A DNA stretch of 64,000 bases from Planctomycetales bacterium (lineage in GTDB: Bacteria; Planctomycetota; Planctomycetia; Pirellulales; Lacipirellulaceae): the NCBI GenBank assembly GCA_020427155.1, contig JAGQOW010000002.1, forward strand, positions 33,556-97,555. Direction: 5' to 3'. The notes under the pieces are model-generated. The model worked only from the letters and a program-made list of their open reading frames with translations. It ran no database searches and had not been told where the DNA came from. This document shows, piece after piece, positions 44,383 through 53,462 of this stretch (within the stretch, counting starts at the first letter, position 1; each line of letters opens with the position of its first letter). The translations under genes and the position numbers were made by a program.

Positions 44383-46164
44383 TCACTCGTCTTCGTCGTC
44401 CTTCAGGCCCAGCGCTGAAAGCCAGCGACGGCGCGGTTTGTCAGCGGACACAGGTTTTTCTTCCTCAACCGCTTCTTGCGGAATCTGAGCCAACTTCTCT
44501 TCCAAAGCCGCTTGTTCGCGAGCGAGAGTGGCTCGCTTGACAGAAATCTCGAGCTCGGCTGTCCGCAACTTCTCTTCCATTTCTAGCCGGACTTCCTCAA
44601 GACGCTTACGCTCTGCTTGGATTACTTCGTCCTGGTCGAATAGTTCCTCATGCGACGTTTGTTCGGGTTGTTGCCTGGGCGCTTCGGTATGCTTCTGCGA
44701 TTCCAAAAGTTCACGTAGCCGATTGATCTCGTCATCCTTCTCTGCGACTACACGGTCGGTGATGGAAATGGTGCCTTCGATCGTAGTGCGAGCTTCACAG
44801 CGCTCGGGAGTAATGCTTCCTTGATCCTCGGCATCGAGTTCTGCCAGTAACCGGGCCTTTTGTGCTTGCCAATCGAGGGGAGCCCCATCGTCTACTACCA
44901 CAGGGCTAACCGAGGGAGCGTCCTTAATCTGTTCCTGGAGCGCGGCATTGGCTTGTTTCAAGTGGCGTACATCTTCGACGGCCATTTCAAACCGTCGCTG
45001 GAGGTCAGCCATTGCCTGCTGGGCTTCAGCATCAGATTCTTGAGGCGGTGCACTTTCCAGTTGCTTGATGCGAATAGCCATTGCGTCGCGCTCGGCTCGC
45101 AAGCTTACCAGTTCGGGCGATTCGAGTTCGCCACTTTCGGGGCGGCGACTGAGCTCTTCTTGCAGCTCTGCATTTTCGCGTTTGAGCTTATGCACATCTG
45201 CATGGGCTAGCTCGAACTTTCGCTGCATCTCCTCAAGCTGTTCTTCCTCGTCTCGCCTGTCTGAAAGCTCAATTATTCGCTGCTCGGCCTCCCGCAACTG
45301 GGCAGAAATCTTTTCGTGGTTGGCCTCAGAAGATTCGAGTGCACTTTGCACTTCACCGTGTTGCTCTTGTGCAGTGCGCAGATCTTCCCGAAGCGAATGC
45401 ATCTCCTGCTGGATGTCGCTTGTCCGTTGGTTGGCGGCTGTTAGTTCTTTCTCGAAGTGTTTGCATTCTGAGCATTCGCGGTGCTGCAGTTCGTCGCGCT
45501 GGCGGATTGCCGATTCGAGTTCTGCCGCAAGATGCTCGCGTTCGCCGCACACTTCGTGGTGCTGCCCGCGCAGCTGCTCCAGTTCACCGGCAAGATGATC
45601 ACGCTCGGATCGCGTTTCTTCGAACTGCAGACGAGATTGTTTCAGTTCCTCAGCTAATTCGGTGAGTTGTGCTCCGTTTTCATCGGAGAGCACAGCAAGC
45701 TGACCGTGCAGCGACTTCAACTCGGCATCGGCATGAGCAAGCGACCCTTGTAGCTGGTCTCGTTCGCTGGCCAGTTCGGCTCTCTCTGCATCGATCCTTT
45801 GGAATTGCTCGCGAAGTTGGTCCAATTCGCCTGTCTTCTCAACTAGCTGGTCATTGGCTTCTCCCAATTCGTCGCGGAGCCCAGACAGATCTACTTCAAC
45901 CTGGACGAGCAGCTCTCGACAACGCTGAAGTTCGGATCGCATTTGCTCCGACGCAGCCACTTCCAATTCGTCTGTTACCCTGTCCCGAGCCAACTCTTCG
46001 GTGATCTGCTGAATGTGCAGATTAAGATCGGACTCTATGTTCGATAAGCGACGACGATGAACATCAAGAGATTGATCGGCCTGCTCGCGCAGTATGCGCA
46101 GCAGCTCTGCGGTCTGTGCAGACCGATCGCGACCGGAGTCGGGCAAGGACAGTGGTTCTTCCAT
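44383..46164 (-). CDS. Long coiled-coil protein of unknown function
   Basis: The start is the ATG at 46164 (MEEPLSLPDSGRD); the frame opens 14 codons earlier. Nearly the whole 593-residue chain is heptad-like, rich in Glu, Gln, Arg and Leu, with many ELxxLR and EREHLAAELE runs. There is one short Cys-containing break (HRECSECKHFEKE near 236) and a more basic C-terminus (PRRRWLSALGLKDDEDE). No membrane segment, signal or ATPase motif is seen, so it is not an SMC. It could be a filament or scaffold. It is downstream of pheT on the same strand, 254 bp away, and probably independent of that operon. Confidence 0.78.
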   Translation of the reverse strand: MEEPLSLPDSGRDRSAQTAELLRILREQADQSLDVHRRRLSNIESDLNLHIQQITEELARDRVTDELEVAASEQMRSELQRCRELLVQVEVDLSGLRDELGEANDQLVEKTGELDQLREQFQRIDAERAELASERDQLQGSLAHADAELKSLHGQLAVLSDENGAQLTELAEELKQSRLQFEETRSERDHLAGELEQLRGQHHEVCGEREHLAAELESAIRQRDELQHRECSECKHFEKELTAANQRTSDIQQEMHSLREDLRTAQEQHGEVQSALESSEANHEKISAQLREAEQRIIELSDRRDEEEQLEEMQRKFELAHADVHKLKRENAELQEELSRRPESGELESPELVSLRAERDAMAIRIKQLESAPPQESDAEAQQAMADLQRRFEMAVEDVRHLKQANAALQEQIKDAPSVSPVVVDDGAPLDWQAQKARLLAELDAEDQGSITPERCEARTTIEGTISITDRVVAEKDDEINRLRELLESQKHTEAPRQQPEQTSHEELFDQDEVIQAERKRLEEVRLEMEEKLRTAELEISVKRATLAREQAALEEKLAQIPQEAVEEEKPVSADKPRRRWLSALGLKDDEDE

Positions 46165-46418
46165 GATCAATTGGGCCAAAAATAGCCGACATCGGTAGGA
46201 CGCCAATGTCGGGAAAGGTGATATCCCTCGTCAGAGAAACACCTACATGCGAACGATAGTATTCCACATGTATATAGGTCGCAGGAAACCTGTGGTCAAA
46301 AGCGGGGTAGGTATCAGGCCGGTTAAGCCGGTTATGACGCTTATCACTAGCAGAAGATGGCAGCGACTAGAAACTCCTGGTCGGGCAATCGGCTGCCAAC
46401 CGGCGAGCGAGGCAATGC

Positions 46419-48434
46419 TCAAGCCCGAAGTTCTCCGCCGAGCTCTTTGCCCAGAGCTGCAACAATCCGGTCACGAACGTCATCAGCTTGCTCATTGGTC
46501 AACGTTTCCTGAGCTGAGCGAAGCGACAAGCTAAAAAGCAAGCTCTTCTTGTCTGCACCAATCCGCTCAGCGTCGCGATAAGTCTCTTGGTAAGCGATGC
46601 TCTCGAGCAAGTCGCGGCTGTTGGCACGAACAATGCGTTCGACATCGGCCCAACGTACGCTTTCGTCCAGGACGACATTTAGGTCTCGGCCGACCGGGGG
46701 GTACGGAGAAAGCGGCTTCGCGGTTCGGATAGGTACTGCGGAGTCGACAAGCACCTCGAGATCAATCTCAGCAATGGTTGTACCACTTCGCAGGCCGAAT
46801 TGTTCTAGCCCCCAGTGGCTCACCTCTCCCAGGAAGCCGAGCGTACGGCCGCCGAGGCCAAGTTGCGAGCCTCGACCTGAGGCAAAAAACTTTTCGTCAT
46901 ACGTGGTGGCCGACATCTTATCGCCCGGTACGATGGCAGCAACCAATGCTTCGACAACGCCCTTCACGACAGCAAACCCTGCTCCGCTACTGATACCTAA
47001 CAGGCGTCTTTCGTCGGGAAGTTGTCCCGTCCGGGGCAGGTAAACGTCGGCAATCTCGAACAGCTCGATTGTCGAATTCGAAAGGGTTTCGTTGATGCGC
47101 CGAGCCGCGAGCAGACTTGGCGCCAGCGTTTGCCTGAGACAATCGGCCCGCCTCAGCACCGGAGTACTGACAACCAGTGGCGCTGCCTCAGACCAGGGGC
47201 GAAATACTTCGACCCATTTGCTCTCTACGGCGCTGATCGTCATCGCTTCGTCAACTCCAGCGGCTACGAGAACGCCACGTACTTGGTCGTGAACCCGATC
47301 CCGCAATGTGCGGGTCGAAGCAACCATTTTTACGCCGGCATCTTCTGGAATCTGGTCGTAACCGTGAATACGGGCGACCTCTTCGACGAGATCGATTTCG
47401 CGCGTCAGATCGGCCCGCCAACTAGGTGGGATCACCTTGATGCAGTGATCGCAAATATGGGTTTCTTCGCAACCGAGTTCGGTGAGGATTGTCTGCACCT
47501 GATCCGGAGGAACCTCGATTCCGAGAACACGAGGTAACTCGGTGAAACGAAGCTTAATAGTCGGTCGTGGCTCGATCGGCTCGGCAATGTCGATCACTCC
47601 CTCGGCCAACTCGCCGCCAGCAAGTGCTAGTATTAACTGGCAGCAACGTCGGCTGGCCCAATCGATTCCCTCAGGATCTACGCCGCGCTCAAAGCGGTAG
47701 GATGACGGACTTTGCAGGTTGTGTCGCCGCGCGGTGTTACGTACGGCGAGGGGGGCAAAATCAGCGGCTTCAATCAGCAAGTCGCTCGTCGATTCCGAAA
47801 CCTCGGTATCGGCGCCGCCCATCACTCCCGCCAGTGCAACAGCTCTCTGATCGTCAGCGATGACACAGGTGCCTTCGGCCAGCTCGTATTCTTGGTGGTT
47901 AATCGCCGTGAACTTTTCGCCTGGCTGCGATTTTCGAACAACAATCTTCTTGCCGGCTAGCTTGGCAAAGTCGAATGTATGCAGCGGCTGGCCGCATTCC
48001 ATCATCACATAGTTCGAGATATCGACTACGTTGTTGATGACCGCTATGCCAAGTGATTTCAAACGATCGGAGAGCCAGGCGGGGCTAGGGCCAATCTTGA
48101 CGCCACGAATGACTCTCGCAGTATACCGGGGACAGAGCTCAGGGCAGCGGACGTCGACGCTCGTCAGGTCGGTTGCATGGCTATCGGAGGTTGGCAGGTC
48201 AAGTGCAGGCCTTTTCAGCTCTTGGTTCCACAACACGGCAATTTCGCGGGCAACGCCAATATGCCCCAGGCAGTCAGGCCGATTGCTTGTGACCTCCAAA
48301 TCGATGGCCACGTCATTGCCGACTTCTTCGGTTCCTTCGAGGTTCAGCCCCGTCAGAGTGAGGCGATCGGTGAGCTCGTCGACTGTCATCGGCAGGTCGA
48401 CGTACTCTTTCAGCCAATTCCTAGAGACGATCAT
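46419..48434 (-). CDS. pheT: Phenylalanine-tRNA ligase beta subunit, short form
   Basis: PheT with PheS forms the (alpha-beta)2 enzyme charging tRNA-Phe. The 671-residue protein starts MIVSRNWLKEYVDLPMTVDEL and goes straight from LTLTGLNLEGTEEVG to DVAIDLEVTSNRPDCLGHIG. It therefore lacks the EMAP/OB-fold tRNA-binding domain of about 110-120 residues found there in E. coli PheT (795 residues). The B3/B4 editing and B5 domains and the C-terminal anticodon-binding domain (PLSPYPPVGRDLNVVLDE near 575) are present. It follows pheS by 166 bp. The start is the ATG at 48434; no strong ribosome site is visible. Confidence 0.95.
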   Translation of the reverse strand: MIVSRNWLKEYVDLPMTVDELTDRLTLTGLNLEGTEEVGNDVAIDLEVTSNRPDCLGHIGVAREIAVLWNQELKRPALDLPTSDSHATDLTSVDVRCPELCPRYTARVIRGVKIGPSPAWLSDRLKSLGIAVINNVVDISNYVMMECGQPLHTFDFAKLAGKKIVVRKSQPGEKFTAINHQEYELAEGTCVIADDQRAVALAGVMGGADTEVSESTSDLLIEAADFAPLAVRNTARRHNLQSPSSYRFERGVDPEGIDWASRRCCQLILALAGGELAEGVIDIAEPIEPRPTIKLRFTELPRVLGIEVPPDQVQTILTELGCEETHICDHCIKVIPPSWRADLTREIDLVEEVARIHGYDQIPEDAGVKMVASTRTLRDRVHDQVRGVLVAAGVDEAMTISAVESKWVEVFRPWSEAAPLVVSTPVLRRADCLRQTLAPSLLAARRINETLSNSTIELFEIADVYLPRTGQLPDERRLLGISSGAGFAVVKGVVEALVAAIVPGDKMSATTYDEKFFASGRGSQLGLGGRTLGFLGEVSHWGLEQFGLRSGTTIAEIDLEVLVDSAVPIRTAKPLSPYPPVGRDLNVVLDESVRWADVERIVRANSRDLLESIAYQETYRDAERIGADKKSLLFSLSLRSAQETLTNEQADDVRDRIVAALGKELGGELRA

Positions 48435-48600
48435 TGGGAAGTTTTCTCACGCAAATGCTTGGGAGGCGAAGCAGCAACGACACAGTCAACTTATTACTCA
48501 AAAACAAAAACACTAGCAATTGATATCCCTGGACCATTGTTCCGTTTCTCAATAACGAATCTCAGCGCGTCTCTGCACGTTGGCAAGAAACCTATCCATA

Positions 48601-49629
48601 CTAAAACTGAGATAGAAAACGAACGTCGTTTTGGTACAAGGCTCGAATGTCTGTAATGCCGTGTTGGCGCATGCAGATACGCTCGACTCCCAGCCCAAAG
48701 GCAAAACCGGTGACCTCCTCGGGGTCGTAGCCTACGGCGCGGAGCACGTTGGGATCAACCATGCCGGCTCCTCCCATTTCCATCCATCCACCTTGCCAAT
48801 TCATGTCCACCTCGACGCTAGGTTCGGTGAAGGGGAAGAAGGAGGGGCGGAAACGCACGTGGACCTGATCGTCGCCGCCAAAATAGCTCTGACAAAAAAG
48901 CCGCAGCACGCTCTTCAGATCGGCCATGGTTACGCCGCGATCAATCAGTAGCCCTTCAATCTGGTGAAACATCGGGTAATGCGTCGCGTCGGCCGTATCT
49001 GGCCGATAAACGCGCCCCAGTGAAATGATTCGCACGGGAGGCGCGGTTTTCTCCATCACCCGAATTTGCACGGTACTCGTTTGGCTGCGCAGCAACAGCG
49101 GCTTCTCGTCCTGACAACCCTTCTCTGCCGTGGCCAAGTAGAAATTGTCCAGCGGATCACGCGCCGGATGCGATAGCGGAATATTCAGCGCCTCAAAATT
49201 ATGCCAATCATCCTCAATCTCGGGCCCCTCGACGGCTGTAAAGCCGAGCCGACCCATGATGTCTTTCATCTCGCGAATTGTTTGCGTGATTGGGTGCAGA
49301 TGACCGACTCGCACCGTCTGGCCTGGCAGCGTTACGTCGAATGGTTCGCTGGCACTTTCACGGACTCTACCGGCAAGTCGCTCTTGAGCTGTCTCAAACG
49401 CTTGCTCCATCAAGCCTTTGATCTCGTTGAAGCGTTTACCAGCGGCCGGCTTGTCGCTTTTCTCGACCGAGCCGAGACCTTTTTGCACCTGGCGCAGATG
49501 GCCGCTCTTGGCGCCTAGAAACTCAATTCGGGCAGCTTCCAGCGCATCGGCGGAGTTGGCAGTTGCGAACGCATCCCGGGCCTGTTGGGCGAGAGCATCC
49601 AAGCTGGCAAGAAAGTCGGCGAGAGCCAC
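48601..49629 (-). CDS. pheS: Phenylalanine-tRNA ligase alpha subunit
   Basis: The alpha subunit holds the class II catalytic core. The start is the GTG at 49629, with AGGGG eight bases before it, giving 342 residues; the open frame extends six codons further to a TTG. An N-terminal coiled coil of about 90 residues precedes motif 1. Motif 2 and the ATP/Phe pocket are visible in [21 protein letters not shown] and [16 protein letters not shown], and [11 protein letters not shown] and [13 protein letters not shown] form motif 3. The gap to rplT is 19 bp, as usual in this operon. Confidence 0.96.
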   Translation of the reverse strand: MALADFLASLDALAQQARDAFATANSADALEAARIEFLGAKSGHLRQVQKGLGSVEKSDKPAAGKRFNEIKGLMEQAFETAQERLAGRVRESASEPFDVTLPGQTVRVGHLHPITQTIREMKDIMGRLGFTAVEGPEIEDDWHNFEALNIPLSHPARDPLDNFYLATAEKGCQDEKPLLLRSQTSTVQIRVMEKTAPPVRIISLGRVYRPDTADATHYPMFHQIEGLLIDRGVTMADLKSVLRLFCQSYFGGDDQVHVRFRPSFFPFTEPSVEVDMNWQGGWMEMGGAGMVDPNVLRAVGYDPEEVTGFAFGLGVERICMRQHGITDIRALYQNDVRFLSQF

Positions 49630-49648
49630 GAATACTGCCCCTACCAAA

Positions 49649-50005
49649 CTACGAGGCTAGTGCTTCGCGCGCCTTTTCTACCACAGTATCGAACGCTGCC
49701 GGATCGTGGATTGCCATTTCGGAAAGCATCTTACGATCTAGCTCAACTTGGGCCTTTTTTAGGCCACTGATCAATTCGCCATAACGCAAACCTCGCTCAC
49801 GGGCTGCTGCGTTAATACGAATGATCCAGAGCCTGCGAAAATCGCGCTTCCGAACGCGGCGATCTCGAAAAGCGTAAGCTTCGGCCCGTACAAGCGTCTC
49901 TTTCGCGGTACGCAGCAATGTGCCGCGACCGCCTACATAGCCTTTGGTTTTCTTGAAGAGACGATTCTTCGCCCGATTGCGGGCACTGCCTTTGGTAGTT
50001 CTCAT
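49649..50005 (-). CDS. rplT: Large ribosomal subunit protein bL20
   Basis: L20 binds 23S rRNA early in 50S assembly and in E. coli represses its own operon at the mRNA. The start is the ATG at 50005, giving [19 protein letters not shown] and 118 residues; upstream codons in frame are not conserved. The centre has the family block [19 protein letters not shown] and [14 protein letters not shown]. The 144-bp leader to rpmI is longer than in E. coli. Confidence 0.97.
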   Translation of the reverse strand: MRTTKGSARNRAKNRLFKKTKGYVGGRGTLLRTAKETLVRAEAYAFRDRRVRKRDFRRLWIIRINAAARERGLRYGELISGLKKAQVELDRKMLSEMAIHDPAAFDTVVEKAREALAS

Positions 50006-50149
50006 AGGTAGAAACTTTTCTGCTGATTTTCCCGCCCAGGCCCCGTTCAAAATCGAAAGGTGTTAAACGCCCGGCGAGTCGGTTGGGAGTCACAAGTCAT
50101 GAAAGGCGATGTGCAGCACATCATCAGACACAACAAGCAAAACGCATTT

Positions 50150-50353
50150 CTAATAACCGTTGCCAGCTAGTGCTTTGGCGACGATCTTCGAATTGGCATC
50201 GGTCGTGGTATCGGTACCTCGCAAGTTCCGTTTACGCTTTTGGCTCATGCGACCTGCCAAGTGGCTGGTCCCTGCCGATCGATGCTTGGCCTTCCCGTTG
50301 GCAGAGAGGCGGAATCGCTTCTTGGTGCCTTTATGTGTCTTTTGCTTGGGCAT
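50150..50353 (-). CDS. rpmI: Large ribosomal subunit protein bL35
   Basis: The ATG at 50353 gives MPKQKTHKGTKKRFRLSANG and a 67-residue basic protein, the normal size for L35. The centre shows HRSAGTSHLAGRMSQKRKR, a family mark. It lies between infC (148 bp upstream) and rplT. Confidence 0.97.
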   Translation of the reverse strand: MPKQKTHKGTKKRFRLSANGKAKHRSAGTSHLAGRMSQKRKRNLRGTDTTTDANSKIVAKALAGNGY

Positions 50354-50501
50354 GGTCTCTACTTTCACTCTCGGGCAAAGCTGTTCGGGGAAGCCCAGGC
50401 CGGGCCGTATTTCGATCGCGAAGCCCATGATTCTAGGAACTCTTGGCTCACAGCAACAGGGGGAGTAAGGCCCGTTTTTGAAGCAAAAATGCCAAAGTTG
50501 C

Positions 50502-51002
50502 CTACTTCGGGGCCAGAATCAGGACAATTCGTCGTCCGTGCATGGCGGCGTTCTGCTCGACCTTGGAGACATCCTCCAGTTCGGTTACCAAGCGTTGAAC
50601 AAGCTTGAAGCCCTCCTCGACGTGAGCATTTTCTCGCCCGCGGAAGATGACTGAGCAGATCACCTTGTCGCGTTCCTCCAAGAACTTACGAGCCCGATTG
50701 GCCTTCGTCATGAAGTCGTGGTCGCCAATCTTTGGGCGCAGGCGAATCTCCTTATTCTTGCCGTGGTGGGTATGTCCCTTATTGAGACGCTTCTTTTGTT
50801 GGTATTTGAACTTGCCATAGTCCATCACACGGCAAACAGGCGGTTTTTCCAGAGGAGCCACCTCGACCAGATCCAAACCCACTTCCCGGGCGTGCTCTAA
50901 TGCTTCGTCTCTACTGATAACGCCTAACTGTTCACCATCCGCACCGATGACAAGGAGCGGGGTCGTGCGGATCTGTTCGTTGATCCGTTGTTGCTTATCG
51001 AT
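50502..51002 (-). CDS. infC: Translation initiation factor IF-3, rare AUC start
   Basis: IF-3 keeps ribosomal subunits apart and checks start codons. The frame runs through RINEQIRTTPLLVIGADGEQ, the true N-terminal domain, and on to MDYGKFKYQQKK and the C-terminal domain ending RRIVLILAPK, 166 residues in all. An in-frame TAG stands four codons before the ATC at 51002, and no ATG, GTG or TTG lies between it and the conserved sequence. An AGGAGG site 8 bases before the ATC supports it as the start. Annotators that need ATG/GTG/TTG would start at the GTG at 50882 and lose 40 residues. Non-AUG starts of infC are known in E. coli (AUU) as part of IF-3 autoregulation. Confidence 0.95.
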   Translation of the reverse strand: MDKQQRINEQIRTTPLLVIGADGEQLGVISRDEALEHAREVGLDLVEVAPLEKPPVCRVMDYGKFKYQQKKRLNKGHTHHGKNKEIRLRPKIGDHDFMTKANRARKFLEERDKVICSVIFRGRENAHVEEGFKLVQRLVTELEDVSKVEQNAAMHGRRIVLILAPK

Positions 51003-51016
51003 CTTCTTTGCCTCCT
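51000..51016 (-). promoter_or_regulatory. Shine-Dalgarno and AUC initiation site of infC
   Basis: The minus strand reads AGGAGG (51011-51016), eight bases, then ATC at 51002-51000. A perfect Shine-Dalgarno before a codon that IF-3 itself discriminates against is the classic arrangement for IF-3 feedback. The upstream TAG in the same frame excludes a longer protein. Confidence 0.85.
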
Positions 51017-51155
51017 AATGGGACCCTGGTCTGGAATCTGCAAACGCTCCCCAACTGGGATAGCCCCCCAGTATTGGCGACGCGGCATTCACTCGTCAAG
51101 CTGAGCGATCCTGCTGGCGTTGCTATCCCTACTATACCTTACTTTGGACGGGCGG

Positions 51156-53180
51156 CTATCCTGCCACCTGGCGGACGGCACGAGCCTCGATCTCTTGTTG
51201 AAGCTTCGAGATTGCTCCCTCGACCGGCATGGCTCCCAAGTCGCCCTCGATTCGGTCTCGGACGGTCACCGTCCCGTTCTGTGCATCCTTTTCGCCCACG
51301 ACGAACATGTAAGGGATCAAGCCCAGCTGGGCCTCGCGGATCTTGGCCCCCAGTTTTTGGCCACGGTAGTCGCTCGTCGCTCGCAAACCAGCTGCATCTA
51401 GGAGTCCCCGCACCTTGTGAGCATAGTCCTCCGACTTTTCGCTTACCGTCATCAGCCGGACCTGCTCCGGGGCAAGCCAAAGCGGAAAGGCCCCGCCAAA
51501 GTGCTCGATTAAGACTCCAACGAACCGTTCCATCGAGCCAAACGGCGCCCGATGAACCATCACCGGACGATGCTGCTTATTATCGGCACCCGTATATTCC
51601 AGGTCAAAACGGACTGGCAATTGATAGTCGACCTGGACGGTACCAAGCTGCCACTGACGACCGATCACGTCGCGAACGACGAAATCGATCTTCGGGCCAT
51701 AGAACGCTGCCTCGCCAGTCTCGACGGTATACTCTACCCCCATCTCCTCGGCGGCACGCTGGCAGGCAGCCTCTGCCCGATCCCACTGTTCGGCCTCGCC
51801 GACGTACTTATCTCCATCAGGATCGCGTAGTCCTACCCGCACCCGATAGTTCTCCATTCCCAAAGTTCCCAGCACGATCTTCACCAGCTCCAGGCAGCCT
51901 GCGATTTCATCGCCCAATTGGTCCTCTGTAACGAACAGATGAGCATCGTCCTGGGTAAAGCCGCGCACGCGCGTCATACCGCCCAACTCGCCCGACTGTT
52001 CCCAACGGTAGACGGTACCGAATTCTGCCAGCCGGATCGGCAGATCTCGATAGCTATGCTTGTCGCTGGCATAAATACGGATGTGATGAGGGCAGTTCAT
52101 CGGTTTGAGCAGATAGCCGTCGATTTCGCCCTCGCGTAGCATGTTGGCCAGGTCGCCGCAGCTACACCCGTCGTCGGACAGCTTTTTCATTTGGTCGCGA
52201 TCGATCAACGGCGGAAATTGCGAATCTTGGTAATAAGGGAAATGGCCGCTCGTACGGTAAAGTTCGAGCTTGCCGATATGCGGCGTGAATACCTGGCTAT
52301 AGCCTTGACGTTTGAGATGGTACGAGATGAAGTTCTGCAACTCCTCTCTGATGATTGCACCTCGAGGCTTCCACAGGACGAGGCCCGAGCCCACCTTCTC
52401 GTCGATCTCAAACAGCCCCAACTTCTTGCCAAGCACGCGGTGGTCGCGCTGCTTCGCTTCTTCCATCTGCTTCAGATAGGTCTCAAGATCCTGTTTCTCG
52501 AAAAACACAGTTGCATAGAGCCGCTGCAACTGTTGCCGACTGGCATCGCCCTTCCAATACGCGCCCGCCACGCTGAGCAGTTTGAATGCTTTGCCGATGT
52601 ATCGGGTACTAGGTACATGGCGCCCTCGACAAAGATCCAGGAATTCTCCTTGTCGGTAGAACGAGAGCGACTGATGCTCGGCCAAGCCGGTTTCAATGTG
52701 CTCGACTTTGAAGTCCTGCCCCATTTCACGGCACAAATCAAGCGCCTCTGGAGGCGACAGCTCCAGTCTTTCGAAGCGTTCGTTCTCCTTCACGATCTTC
52801 CGCATTTCGGCTTCGATCTTTGGAAAATCTTCTTCGGTCAGAGCATGGTCCAACTCAAAGTCGTAGTAGAATCCAGTTTCGGTAGCAGGGCCAAACGCCA
52901 GTTGTACACCGCTGAAGAGTCGCATGACCGCCTGTGCCATGACGTGAGCGCAGGAATGACGCAGCACGTCGAGCGCCTCGGGGTCGCTCTTGGTCAGCAG
53001 TCGCAGGCTCACATCTCCCGTTGCCGGCAAGGGGGCGTGGAGATCTACGAGTTGGTCGTCGACCACAGCCGCAATGGCGGCTTTGGCAAGCCCAGGACCA
53101 ATTTCAGCCGAGACATCGAAGGCAGAAACCGAAGATTTATATTCCCGCTGGCTGCCATCGGGAAGCGTTACCGTAAGCAT
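51156..53180 (-). CDS. thrS: Threonine-tRNA ligase
   Basis: ThrS charges tRNA-Thr and edits Ser-tRNA. The start is the ATG at 53180 ([14 protein letters not shown]), which opens the N-terminal TGS domain; the frame continues 40 codons upstream without homology. The 674-residue protein has the editing domain ([12 protein letters not shown] near 73), motif 2 ([20 protein letters not shown] near 415-434), the zinc ligands in MNCPHH (near 360), DDAHLF and [10 protein letters not shown] (near 543), and the C-terminal anticodon-binding domain. It is the first gene of thrS-infC-rpmI-rplT-pheS-pheT. A short hairpin (ATTGC-N4-GCAAT, 53182-53195) directly precedes the start codon and may affect initiation. 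Confidence 0.97.
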   Translation of the reverse strand: MLTVTLPDGSQREYKSSVSAFDVSAEIGPGLAKAAIAAVVDDQLVDLHAPLPATGDVSLRLLTKSDPEALDVLRHSCAHVMAQAVMRLFSGVQLAFGPATETGFYYDFELDHALTEEDFPKIEAEMRKIVKENERFERLELSPPEALDLCREMGQDFKVEHIETGLAEHQSLSFYRQGEFLDLCRGRHVPSTRYIGKAFKLLSVAGAYWKGDASRQQLQRLYATVFFEKQDLETYLKQMEEAKQRDHRVLGKKLGLFEIDEKVGSGLVLWKPRGAIIREELQNFISYHLKRQGYSQVFTPHIGKLELYRTSGHFPYYQDSQFPPLIDRDQMKKLSDDGCSCGDLANMLREGEIDGYLLKPMNCPHHIRIYASDKHSYRDLPIRLAEFGTVYRWEQSGELGGMTRVRGFTQDDAHLFVTEDQLGDEIAGCLELVKIVLGTLGMENYRVRVGLRDPDGDKYVGEAEQWDRAEAACQRAAEEMGVEYTVETGEAAFYGPKIDFVVRDVIGRQWQLGTVQVDYQLPVRFDLEYTGADNKQHRPVMVHRAPFGSMERFVGVLIEHFGGAFPLWLAPEQVRLMTVSEKSEDYAHKVRGLLDAAGLRATSDYRGQKLGAKIREAQLGLIPYMFVVGEKDAQNGTVTVRDRIEGDLGAMPVEGAISKLQQEIEARAVRQVAG

Positions 53181-53462
53181 GATTGCGATAGCAATGATAG
53201 GTGAATTGTTGGGGGCCAAATGCCGCCCCCCTGGGGCGAACCGCGAGTATAGACTCAGAATTGCACTATGGCCAAGCCAAACCTTGAGAGAACGCGTCAA
53301 CCGGTTCCGAGGCTTCGTGGCCTGCCAATCTCCTGAAGGACAAGGTTCTATCCCAAAGGGTTCTGGTTTGCCATTCCGCCGAGTTTGCCCCTCAGTGCCG
53401 ACTTGGCCTATGATGCAGGGGCAGGACTGAGAAGCTGTCTATCTCCTTGACGAGCGAAGAAT

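Noticed and set aside
45065..45598. Ser/Cys-rich plus-strand frame opposite the coiled-coil gene
   Set aside because: The low-complexity Ser runs mirror Glu/Gln-rich codons on the other strand.
48435..48600. Possible second degenerate CTCTGCG-type inverted-repeat element between pheT and pheS
   Set aside because: TTTCTCACGCAAA near 48443 and TCTCAGCGCGTCTCTGC near 48560 vaguely resemble the gltB-gltD element, but alignment needs too many gaps and no GxxExxY frame is seen.
51008..51931. 307-codon plus-strand frame, Pro/Arg/Ser-rich
   Set aside because: It is antisense to the 3' part of thrS. The composition is what a shifted frame of GC-rich coding DNA gives.
52191..53204. 337-codon plus-strand frame opposite thrS
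   Set aside because: It is the antisense shadow of a strongly conserved synthetase; the sequence is rich in His, Gln and Leu with no domain.
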